Source: Armatimonadia bacterium
GTDB taxonomy: Bacteria; Armatimonadota; Zipacnadia; Zipacnadales; JABUFB01
Assembly (NCBI GenBank): GCA_039679385.1
Contig: JBDKVB010000051.1
Span: forward strand, 1-47,983
DNA: 47,983 nt
Direction: 5' to 3'
Below are positions 1 to 8,173 of the stretch, piece after piece. The stretch's first letter is position 1. The number at the start of each line of letters is the position of its first letter. The notes under the pieces were generated by a model, which saw only the letters and a program-made list of their open reading frames with translations, made no database searches and was not told where the DNA came from. Position numbers and translations under genes: made by a program.

Positions 1-2
1 GG

Positions 3-104
3 AAAGTAACCATCGTAGCTTGCATGCGCAAGCTGCTGACCATGCTCAACGCGATCCTGGCGCAAGGCGTACCTTACCACCACCCCACGCCCGAAACGGC
101 TTGA
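3..104 (+). CDS. IS110-family transposase, C-terminal end (partial)
   Basis: Only the last 33 codons are in the window; the frame is open from base 3 to the TGA at 102-104. The peptide contains ACMRKLLTMLNAILAQG, which matches the conserved C-terminal end of IS110/IS116/IS902 transposases (usual form ACMRKLL-hydrophobic-LNAM-L). These enzymes are DEDD/RuvC-like recombinases guided by a bridge RNA and leave no target duplication. Whether the rest of the gene is intact cannot be seen. The element's right end should lie within the following few tens of bases. Confidence 0.8.
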   Translation, partial: KVTIVACMRKLLTMLNAILAQGVPYHHPTPETA

Positions 105-277
105 CAAACATCACAGTTACTCTCCACGCGGTGGCGAGGGGGAAAGGCGACGGCGGAAGGCAAAGGCAACGGCATCTCGCCCGTGCTGTTGACTCTCATC
201 ACGACAAGAGGACGCCTTGCGGTCTCGGCGTGGGACGGAGCCCCACCCCCAGGGACGTGGACTAAGCTGTGTGCGGG
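105..277. repeat. Intergenic stretch with one copy of a short GC-rich repeat
   Basis: No gene is supported here. Bases 159-182 (GGCAAAGGCAACGGCATCTC and CCC) match bases 47820-47843 at 21 of 24 positions, so a dispersed intergenic repeat is present at both ends of the window. The stretch between the transposase stop and the repeat probably holds the right end of the IS110 element. Confidence 0.55.
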
Positions 278-1648
278 CTAGAGCCACTTGAGGCTCGACA
301 TGAACCGCCGGAGCTGCAGCTCCAGGGCATCGGCACGCTCCTGCTCGCGCTCGACGACGTTCACCTGCTCGCGAGGGTCAGTGCGCAGGTTGTACAGCTC
401 GCGGCCCGACGCCACCGGGATCTGCACCGGCACAGCCGGGTCTTTGGCGGCATCGAAGCCCTTCGCGCCGCCGAGGAACAGGTGCAGGCTCCAGTCGTGG
501 TCGCGCCAGGTCCAGGATTTGCCGTGGTGTCCGATGCAGGCGAAGTCGCGCACGCTCTCGGTCTCGCCTCGTACGAGAGGCAGGATAGAGCGCCCGGTCT
601 GCCCGTCCGGAGGGGCGACGCCGAGGAAGTCGTAGAGCGTCGGCGCCACATCGCAGAGCTGGAGGATACCGTCTGTCCGAGTGCCCGCGCCCGTGCCATC
701 GGGAAGGCGAAGCAGGAAGGGCACATGGACGAGCTCCTCGTAGTTCCAGGGCCGGCATTTGCGGACGATACCGTGGTCGCCGAAGGGCTCACCGTGGTCG
801 GTCGTGAAGAGGATCAGCGAGTTGTCGAAGTAGCCGAGGCGCCGGGCCTCCTGGAGTAGATAGCCGACCCAGCGGTCGACGAAACTGACCTCGCCGGCGT
901 AAAGGGCCTTCGTGTTGCGCAGCTCCTCCTCGCTCATGTAGCCCTTCACCACGGAGGGCACCGGGTCCAGGATCTGCTTGCCCCGGTAGCTGCTGTCGGC
1001 GTAGCGGCGATAGAGGTCTTCCGGCGGGTCCCAGGGCTCATGAGGATCGAAGCAGTCGACCCAGAGGAGGAGGTTGTCGCGGCCCTTCATGCGCTCCAGC
1101 CACTCGGCGGCCCTGCGGCAGACCTGGGCGACGAAGTAGTCCTCCTCCGTGCGGCGGCGGGAGAGGTTGCGCAGGTACTGGCGGAAGCCGTCCTCGAACC
1201 AGGAGCTGCGCTCCTCCTGCGGATTGGGCTTGAAGTGCCGGGCCATGCCCGCGGAGACATCGAGGGTGTCATCGACGACCCAGGGATCGTACTCCTGGCC
1301 GCGGATGAACTCGGCGGTGTCGAAGCCGCGCGAATAGCCCATGGTGGGCTTGTGCATGTGGTAGACGTCGGTGATGAGGCCGGTGGTGAAACCCTTGTCC
1401 CAGAGCCACTCGGCCAGGACGATGTCTCGGGGCTCCAAAGCCTGCCAACCCCGGAAGGGAAGGGTGTGGCGACCCGTCCACATGGCCGTGCGAGTGGGCA
1501 AGGTCGGCAGGCCCTCGCTGAAGGCCTGGTCGAAGACCAGCGATTCGCGCGCGAAGGCGTCCAGATTGGGTGTGCTGATCCACTCATTGCCGTAGCAGCC
1601 CAGGTGGTCCAGGCGCAGGCTATCGGCCACGATCACAATCGCATTCAT
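278..1648 (-). CDS. Sulfatase-like hydrolase of the alkaline phosphatase superfamily, Thr at the nucleophile position
   Basis: A 456-residue cytosolic-looking protein with no signal peptide or membrane segment. The N-terminus (IVIVADSLRLDHLGCYGN) holds the metal-binding Asp residues and the LGCYG signature of sulfatases, and a second metal site is visible as TTDHGEPFGDHG. In true sulfatases the catalytic Cys or Ser lies in C/S-x-P-x-R; here the sequence is TLPTR (residues 49-53) followed by TAMWTG, so the formylglycine precursor is replaced by Thr. Thr is the nucleophile in related phosphodiesterases and phosphotransferases of the superfamily, so a phosphoester substrate is possible. The ATG overlaps the stop codon of the upstream lipid kinase (TGATG), which fixes the start. 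An in-frame extension upstream lies inside the kinase gene and is not used. Confidence 0.85.
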   Translation of the reverse strand: MNAIVIVADSLRLDHLGCYGNEWISTPNLDAFARESLVFDQAFSEGLPTLPTRTAMWTGRHTLPFRGWQALEPRDIVLAEWLWDKGFTTGLITDVYHMHKPTMGYSRGFDTAEFIRGQEYDPWVVDDTLDVSAGMARHFKPNPQEERSSWFEDGFRQYLRNLSRRRTEEDYFVAQVCRRAAEWLERMKGRDNLLLWVDCFDPHEPWDPPEDLYRRYADSSYRGKQILDPVPSVVKGYMSEEELRNTKALYAGEVSFVDRWVGYLLQEARRLGYFDNSLILFTTDHGEPFGDHGIVRKCRPWNYEELVHVPFLLRLPDGTGAGTRTDGILQLCDVAPTLYDFLGVAPPDGQTGRSILPLVRGETESVRDFACIGHHGKSWTWRDHDWSLHLFLGGAKGFDAAKDPAVPVQIPVASGRELYNLRTDPREQVNVVEREQERADALELQLRRFMSSLKWL

Positions 1649-2553
1649 CAGCGTCCTCCCTTGGCGGTCACAGGCCCCGGTCGCCAGAGAAGCGCGCGAC
1701 CGGGCGCTACACGCACCGACAGAGGCGTCTCGCCTCGTAGGTCGCCATCGACGTTGATCGGCACCGGCTCCTCGGCTTCGAGGTGGATGTCCTTGCCCCG
1801 CCAGGTATGCACTGCGGGATGGCTGAGGTGAGTGCCGTGCATCACCCGAGGGAAGCTGCGCAGGAACTCGAGGCGGCTCATCGCGCCCACGACGACGACA
1901 TCGAGCCATCCGTCGTCGATCTCGGCCTGAGGCGCAATCTTCATCCCGGCACCGTAGGAGCGAGCGTTGGCAATTGCCGTTAGCAGGGCCGGGCCTTCCC
2001 AGTGCTGGTCATCGACGGTGAGCTTCATGCGAGTGCTGCGGAAGGTGCGGAACTCCCCGGCCACCGCGAGAAGGTAAGCCAGGAGACCGCCGACAGCGCG
2101 CGACTTGCGTGCCATCCGTCCGGCCACCCGGGAGTCGAAGCCGATTCCCAGGACGTTCACCGCCCACCATCGGCCGCCGTCGATCTCCAGGAGGTCCACC
2201 GGCTCCGGAGCTCCCTGGACCAACTGCGCGGCCGCGAGAGCAGGCTCCAGGGACAGGCCGAGCGTTCGAGCCATATCATTGCCGGTGCCTGCGGGGATGA
2301 CACCGGCGGGGACTCCGGTGTCGAGCAATCCCGTGAGGACCTGGGAGAGGGTGCCGTCGCCACCGGCGGCGAAAACGGCGTCGACCCCGGCTTCAGCGCA
2401 CTCGCCGGCCATATGCATGGCGTCGTCATGGGCGGTAGTGAGGTGGATCTCGACCTCCCAGCCAGCCTCGCGAAGGACCTCCTCAGCAGCGACTGCCGCC
2501 CGAGGCCCCCGTTGACGACCCGAGCGTGGATTGGCGATTACGGCGACGTGCAC
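1648..2553 (-). CDS. Diacylglycerol kinase / lipid kinase family protein (DagK/YegS-like)
   Basis: A 301-residue protein of the DAGK catalytic family, which phosphorylates lipid alcohols such as diacylglycerol with ATP at the inner membrane surface. Visible motifs are the N-terminal NPRSG, the nucleotide-binding GGDGTLSQV and PAGTGNDMAR, all typical. The start is GTG, preceded by AGGAG about nine bases upstream. It is the first gene of a two-gene unit: its TGA overlaps the ATG of the sulfatase-like hydrolase by one base, so the two are translationally coupled. It could be a diacylglycerol, sphingosine or phosphatidylglycerol kinase; the substrate cannot be told from sequence. Confidence 0.9.
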   Translation of the reverse strand: MHVAVIANPRSGRQRGPRAAVAAEEVLREAGWEVEIHLTTAHDDAMHMAGECAEAGVDAVFAAGGDGTLSQVLTGLLDTGVPAGVIPAGTGNDMARTLGLSLEPALAAAQLVQGAPEPVDLLEIDGGRWWAVNVLGIGFDSRVAGRMARKSRAVGGLLAYLLAVAGEFRTFRSTRMKLTVDDQHWEGPALLTAIANARSYGAGMKIAPQAEIDDGWLDVVVVGAMSRLEFLRSFPRVMHGTHLSHPAVHTWRGKDIHLEAEEPVPINVDGDLRGETPLSVRVAPGRALLWRPGPVTAKGGR

Positions 2554-2644
2554 GACGTGTTGCTCCTGTTCGAGAAGGATTCAGCGGCGGTCCGCCGAAG
2601 TGTGCCAGCAGTCCTTGCGCCGTCCTGTGGGGTCGTGTAACATC

Positions 2645-3142
2645 ATGAGCAGTCGGCCACAGCCAGACGATTTGTGCTGCCATTGCGGCATACCGGTTCC
2701 GCAGCACCTACGTGGGCTCCGGTGCCCGTACTGCGGGGCGGAGTTCACGCGATCGGACAGCCAGCCTTCCTCGACCGGCTACCTCACCCCGTTCGGATTC
2801 GGGATGTGTGGCGTGCTGATCGGCGGGCTCCTGGGCGCGACCCTTGCCCTCTGTTCCGAGAGCTTGCGCCTGGGCGACCCGCGTCTACTTTTGTTCCCTG
2901 TGGCGGGTGCCTGCACCTGCGCCCTGGCGACCACGTGGGTAGGTGTGAGGCTTGATGCGGGTGTTCGCAGAGGCTATGAAGTGTTGCTGTTCGCGCTGGC
3001 CGTCGCCGGATTCGGCGTGCTGACCCTGGCTCTCGCCGGCGTCACTTCGCTGGAGACGCTGGGAGTTGCAGGGGTCTGTGCCCTGTTAGTGGCGGTCCCG
3101 GCGGTCTCAAGGTTCGTACACAAGGCAGCGCCCCAGCCCTGA
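2645..3142 (+). CDS. Small membrane protein with N-terminal zinc ribbon
   Basis: A 165-residue protein. Residues about 10-31 form a zinc ribbon with two Cys pairs (CCHCG and CPYCG). Four hydrophobic segments follow, roughly at residues 47-70, 80-102, 108-130 and 135-155. Such zinc-ribbon plus membrane proteins are common in bacteria and have no fixed function; the ribbon would be cytosolic. The ATG at 2645 places the ribbon at the very N-terminus; further upstream the frame is open but overlaps the divergent kinase leader. It lies 29 bases before proA on the same strand and may be cotranscribed. Confidence 0.7.
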   Translation: MSSRPQPDDLCCHCGIPVPQHLRGLRCPYCGAEFTRSDSQPSSTGYLTPFGFGMCGVLIGGLLGATLALCSESLRLGDPRLLLFPVAGACTCALATTWVGVRLDAGVRRGYEVLLFALAVAGFGVLTLALAGVTSLETLGVAGVCALLVAVPAVSRFVHKAAPQP

Positions 3143-3171
3143 TCAGGCCGGGCCCTTCAGGAGGTTTCGAC

Positions 3172-4464
3172 ATGAGCGTTCACGATGCGGTTGTTGAGCG
3201 CGCACGCCGCGCGAAAGAGGCCAGTGCCGCCCTGCGCAGTGCCTCGACCGACACCAAGAACAAGGCGCTCCGGCGCATGGCGGAGCTGCTCCGAGCCAAG
3301 CACGCCAAGATCACTCGCGCCAATGCCATTGACATGGAGAACGGGCAGACCAAGGGCCTGTCCTCGGCGATGCTGGACCGACTGCGGCTGGACGAGAAGC
3401 GGATCGAGGACATGGCGATTGCCTGCGAGGAGATCGCCAGCCTCGAGGACCCGGTCGGCCACGTGCTCGACGAGTGGGAACGGCCGAATGGGATGAGGAT
3501 TCAGAAGGTCGCCGTGCCGATGGGTGTCATCGGGATCATCTACGAGTCCCGGCCGAATGTGACGGTGGACTCGGTGGCCCTGTGCCTGAAGGCCGGGAAC
3601 ACGGTGCTGCTGCGTGGCGGCTCGGAGGCCATCAACTCCAACGTCGCACTGGCCGAGATCCTGCAGGATGCCTGCGAGCAGGTCGGCCTCCCCGCAAGCT
3701 GCGTGGAGATCATGAACATCACCGACCGCGAGGCCGTGCGGGAGATGTCGCGCTGCGACCAGTTCCTGAGCCTCATCATCCCCCGGGGCGGGCATGACCT
3801 GATCCGTGCCGTGACGGAGAACGCGACGGTGCCGACGCTGAAGCACGACCGCGGGATGACCCAGATCTACGTGGACGAGACCTGTGACGTGGACATGGCG
3901 GTCAAGGTGGTCCACAACTCCAAGGTGCAGCGGCCGGGTGTATGCAATGCGGTGGAGAACCTGTTCATCCACAGTGGGAATACGGAAGCCGCCGGGGCGA
4001 TCCTGAAGGACCTCAAGGAAGCGGGCGTGGAGCTCCGAGGCTGCCTGCGCACCTGCTCGCTGGTCGAGGGCATCAGCCGGGCCAGTGACGAGGACTTCGA
4101 CACCGAGTACCTGGACCTGGTGCTGTCCGTCAAGCTGGTCGACTCCCTGGAGGAGGCCATTGCCGAAATCGGGCTCCACTCCAGCGGGCTCACGGAGTGC
4201 ATCCTCACCGACAACCAGGAGAACGCCGACCGGTTCCTGCGCGAGGTCGACTCCGCCGCTGTGTATCATAACGTTGCGACGCGTTTCACCGATGGCGGGC
4301 AATTCGGCCTCGGCGCCGAGATCGGGATCTCGACCGACAAGATCCATGCTCGCGGCCCGGTGGGTGTACGCGAGCTGACCACCTACAAGTATGTCGTCAG
4401 GGGCAACGGCCAGTGCCGTGACGCCGCTGACGCCGCCATGCAGACGGTGCGGAAGTGGTCCTAG
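3172..4464 (+). CDS. proA: Glutamate-5-semialdehyde dehydrogenase (gamma-glutamyl phosphate reductase)
   Basis: Second step of proline synthesis: NADPH reduction of gamma-glutamyl phosphate to glutamate-5-semialdehyde in the cytosol. The 430-residue length is normal for ProA. The aldehyde-dehydrogenase-like fold is evident, with the catalytic Cys at about residue 258 in QRPGVCNAVENL, the YESRPNVTVD segment and the LRGGSEA nucleotide-binding region. AGGAGG stands six bases before the ATG. The kinase for the first step, proB, follows 48 bases downstream. A large open frame on the opposite strand is a compositional shadow. Confidence 0.97.
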   Translation: MSVHDAVVERARRAKEASAALRSASTDTKNKALRRMAELLRAKHAKITRANAIDMENGQTKGLSSAMLDRLRLDEKRIEDMAIACEEIASLEDPVGHVLDEWERPNGMRIQKVAVPMGVIGIIYESRPNVTVDSVALCLKAGNTVLLRGGSEAINSNVALAEILQDACEQVGLPASCVEIMNITDREAVREMSRCDQFLSLIIPRGGHDLIRAVTENATVPTLKHDRGMTQIYVDETCDVDMAVKVVHNSKVQRPGVCNAVENLFIHSGNTEAAGAILKDLKEAGVELRGCLRTCSLVEGISRASDEDFDTEYLDLVLSVKLVDSLEEAIAEIGLHSSGLTECILTDNQENADRFLREVDSAAVYHNVATRFTDGGQFGLGAEIGISTDKIHARGPVGVRELTTYKYVVRGNGQCRDAADAAMQTVRKWS

Positions 4465-4512
4465 GGGTCGACGCAGCACATACCGCCACGGAGTGACACG
4501 AACTCTCTCTCG

Positions 4513-5640
4513 ATGAAGGATTTACGCTCTCCCCTCAAGTCTGCGGAACGCGTCGTCATCAAGATCGGCACCCGCATCGTCACGGGGAAGGGTCCAGGAC
4601 TCGACGCCGAGTTCCTGGACGGTCTTGCACGCCAGGTTGCGCGGCTCAGCGAGCGTGGCTGTCAGGCCGTCCTGGTCACTTCCGGCGCTGTGCATCTTGG
4701 GCGCAGGGCCCTGGGGCTGAAGGCGAAGTCGGAGGACATCAGCCTGCGTCAGGCTGCAGCGGCGGTTGGTCAGCCCGAGCTGATGCGCAACTACATGGAG
4801 GCCTTCGCCGCCCATGGGCTGATCACGGCGCAGCTTCTGCTGACCCGTGACGATGTGCAGGACCGGCACCGCTACCTGCACCTGAGCAACACCCTCGCGA
4901 CACTTCTCAAGCGCCACGTGGTGCCGATCATCAACGAGAATGACAGCGTATCGGTCGAGGGCGTCACCTTCGTCGAGAATGACGTCCTGGCCGCGCTGGT
5001 CGCTGCGAAGACCCGCGCCGATGTGCTCATCTTCCTGTCGGACTCCGACGGCCTGTTCACCGGCAACCCCAAGACCAACGCCGACGCGTGCCTGATTCCG
5101 GTGGTGCAGCCGGGCGATGATGTGAGCCGCTTCGCCGACGGCGCCGGCGGCCCGGAGAGTCGTGGTGGCATGGAGAAGAAGTGCGAGGCGGCCCGGATGG
5201 CTGCGGCAGCGGGGATCCCGGCGGTCATGGTCAACGGGCTGGAGCACAACATCGTGCTGCGAGTCCTCGACGGCGAGGAGATTGGGACGATCTTCGTGGG
5301 CGGTCATGTGATTCCGGCTCGGAAGCGCTGGATCGCCACCGCCGCGCGTGCCCGGGGAGAGATCGTGGTGGATGCGGGCGCCTGCCGGGCACTGACCAGT
5401 GCGCGAGGCAGCAGCTTGCTCCCCATCGGTGTGGTGGAGGTGCGTGGTGAGTTTCAGGCCGGTGACCTGGTGCGGGTTCTCGGTCCGGAAGGTGCGGAAG
5501 TGGGTCGCGGACTGGTGAACTACTCCTCCGATGAGATCCTCAAGATCCGCGGGCATCAGTCCAGCGAGATCATCGACCTTCTCGGCCACGTCGGACACGC
5601 CGAGGTCATCCACCGTGACAACATGGCGCTCGTGAGTTAG
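4513..5640 (+). CDS. proB: Glutamate 5-kinase with C-terminal PUA domain
   Basis: First step of proline synthesis: ATP-dependent phosphorylation of glutamate. The 375-residue protein has an amino acid kinase domain (residues about 10-260; VVIKIGTRIV, VTSGAVHLGRR and INENDSVSVE are recognisable) and a PUA domain from about 285 to 370, the arrangement of E. coli-type ProB, which is feedback inhibited by proline. It follows proA, the reverse of the common proBA order. No strong ribosome binding site is visible before the ATG, so translation may depend on the upstream gene. Confidence 0.96.
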   Translation: MKDLRSPLKSAERVVIKIGTRIVTGKGPGLDAEFLDGLARQVARLSERGCQAVLVTSGAVHLGRRALGLKAKSEDISLRQAAAAVGQPELMRNYMEAFAAHGLITAQLLLTRDDVQDRHRYLHLSNTLATLLKRHVVPIINENDSVSVEGVTFVENDVLAALVAAKTRADVLIFLSDSDGLFTGNPKTNADACLIPVVQPGDDVSRFADGAGGPESRGGMEKKCEAARMAAAAGIPAVMVNGLEHNIVLRVLDGEEIGTIFVGGHVIPARKRWIATAARARGEIVVDAGACRALTSARGSSLLPIGVVEVRGEFQAGDLVRVLGPEGAEVGRGLVNYSSDEILKIRGHQSSEIIDLLGHVGHAEVIHRDNMALVS

Positions 5641-5693
5641 TCATCGCATCGCCTGACGGGCGCCGAAGTGAACCCGAAAGGAGGGCGCTGCGC

Positions 5694-8053
5694 ATGACCC
5701 ATCCGAGTGGTCTCCCCCACCGTCCGCAATCCACCCTCGCCTCCCGGAGGTGGTGCCTGATGACTGCTCTGGTCCTCGTGGCAGCACTGACGGCGGCCGC
5801 CGTGCAAGCGGAAGTCGAGGTCCGTGCCGGAGCCGGTGGTGTCTCACTTGCGGCGGGAGCGCCCGGGCACCTCGAGGCTCTCCTTACGGGTGTCTCCTAC
5901 CAGGCCGTGGACGACGCCGGTCTGGTATTCAAGACCACGGACGCCCGGCTTGAGCCGACGGGCGAGGTTGCGTTCTCGCTGGAAGGCCCGGCTGCTGCCG
6001 AGGCGAAGGTCACGGCTCGTCTCTCCCCGCTGCTTCATGGGTTTCGCCTCGACTGGTCCATTGTCTACACCGGCGCTAAGCGCAAGTGGGATGGCTGGGC
6101 CAGCGGGTTCCGCTACAGCTTCGCCCGGGAGAACTCGGGAGCGAAGAGCTGTCCGGTGACTCGGTGGGTCAGGCCCACGGGTGCCAAGTCCTGGGAAGTG
6201 CCCGGCGACGCCCTCTACCCCGACCTGGAGTGGCAGCTCCGCCAGGTGATCTTTGGCGATACCGCGCTGGTGATCGCCGACTCCGAGTACAACCCCGACT
6301 GGTTCTATCAGGGCGACCTGCGTCGTGTGGGATCCTCTCGCCGCGCCTTGCCCTCTGAGCCGCCCTTCGAGATCCACAACTCGACGGCTTTCCTCATCTT
6401 GCCCACTGCTGAGTTGGACCCGGTGCGTGTTGCGGCTGAGGCTGCCGGACGGCCTCTCACAGTCGCGCTCAGCACGGGACGGACAGGCAACCTGTTCGCT
6501 CCGCAGGAGCCCATCAGTCTCAAGGCGACCGTCGACAACGTCAGCACAGAGAGTCGGACGGGCAAGCTCGCAGTGACGGTACACGACTACCAGGGCAACC
6601 AGCTCCTCGACACCAGCTACCCCGTGGCGCTCGGGCCGCTGGCGAGGACGGAACTCGCAGTTAGTCTGCCGGGACAGCCCCGGGGAGTGCTCTTCGTCGA
6701 CTACCGCCTGTCCTGGGAAGGTGGCGAGTACGCCGGCCGGACGACGGTGGGCATCCTGCCGGATCGCAAGGCTACGGGCACGCTGGCCTCCTCGCCCTTT
6801 GGTATGTCCTCGCTCATTGCCACGCCGGAGCGCTACCCGGATCAGTATGACTTCGCCACGGTCTCGGCTCTCAGGAGCGGATTGGCGTGCGCTGGCTCCG
6901 GACAAGCCCCTTCACGCTCAAGGAGACCTACACTCCGGATGACGATCAGCGGGCTCACCAGCGCATTGACCTGCTGGCCTCACGAGGGATCCTGCCGCAT
7001 GTGCATCCGAGCGCGAGCATGCCGAAGGAAGGCGAGGAGGAGACCTTCCGCAAGACCTTCAAGGCGGCGTTGCAGCGTTTCAGTTGGACGGGGCCCTACT
7101 GGGAGCTGGGCAATGAGTACAACCTGGGCGTCGCTTCGGCCCCGGACTACGTCAACCGGATGCTGCGACCGATCTATGAGGTCACGCGAGAGGCGTTCCC
7201 GCAGGGCAAGGTGATGTGCGCCGGGCTGGGCGGAGTGCACAAGCCCTGGTTCCCGGACTTCGTCAAGGCCGGTGGGCTGGAGGCCTGCGACGTGCTGTCG
7301 GTGCATCCGGGTTGTCATCCGCGTGCGCCGGAGTTCTGGGAAGGCTTCACGGGCTGGGTGTTCCGGCCGCAGATGCTGGAGGCGATGCGGACTGCTGCCG
7401 AGCATGGGAACAAGGAAGTCTGGGTCACGGAGGCCTATGCGCCGACGTCGCCGGGACGCAAGTACGTGGACCTACGGACCTCGGCGGACTACCTTGTCCG
7501 GACCTATGCGTGCTCGCTGGCGCTGGGCGTCCGCGTGATTGAGTGGTACACCTTCCAGGATGGGACGTGGTTCTCGCAGCGCCCGCGACCGGACGATATC
7601 GAGCACAACTTCGGCATCGTCTACACCGACCTGACGCCCAAGCCGGCCTATGTTGCCTACGGAGTCATGACCGAGCAACTGGAGGGTGCGACCTGCCAGG
7701 GGCGGCTGGACCTTGGTGCCGAGGACCTGTACGGGGTGCGCTTTGACCGTGCGGGTCAGCCCGTGGATGTGCTTTGGTCGTACCGGGAGAAGCACGAGAC
7801 GGATGTGGCGGGCTGGCCGCCGGAGAAGTACGCGGACGTCGCTCGCGTGGCCTCTGAGCCCTGGGTGGAGCGCTGGAAGGCGCCTGTGACGGTAACGCTC
7901 CCGGCAGCCGGAAGGGTGACGGTGACTGATGTCATGGGCAGGACCCGGACGCTGCAGCCCGAGGGCGGTCAGGTGACCCTGAGCTTGACGGGCTCGCCGG
8001 TCTATGTGACGGGCCTGGGCCAAGTGCCGCTGCGGAAGGTCTTCTGGGAGTAG
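5694..8053 (+). pseudogene. Secreted clan GH-A-like glycoside hydrolase, interrupted by a one-base frameshift
   Basis: Two frames form one protein of about 786 residues. The first begins at the ATG at 5694 (AAGGAGG eight bases upstream) with a signal peptide (basic start, then MTALVLVAALTAAAVQA) and a beta-rich region. Near 6870 the frame shifts: reading GCT-CTN-CAG-GAG would give ALQERIGVRWLR, so one base is missing around 6870-6872. The second frame carries a TIM-barrel with WELGNEYN (candidate acid/base Glu at 7115-7117) and WVTEAY (candidate nucleophile Glu at 7430-7432), the pattern of clan GH-A enzymes such as GH39 or GH5. Codon use and motifs remain good after the break, so a recent mutation or an assembly error is more likely than old decay. 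The substrate is unknown. The next gene is also a secreted carbohydrate-active protein. Confidence 0.75.
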
Positions 8054-8173
8054 CTCTGGGCCTGGGAGTTGCAGTGTGGGTTCGGGTTCGGAGGCAGGTG
8101 AAAGTGCCTGTCTCGGGCAATATGCGCGGTGTGTACTGTCACCATTGCTCCTGATACGTGGAGGGTGATCGCT

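Noticed and set aside
2615-2643. TTGCGC-N17-TAACAT as promoter of the zinc-ribbon protein
   Set aside because: The -10 box would end one base before the start codon, so the transcript would begin inside the gene.
3157-4479. 440-codon minus-strand open frame across proA
   Set aside because: Shadow of proA; extends only a few bases past both ends of the real gene.
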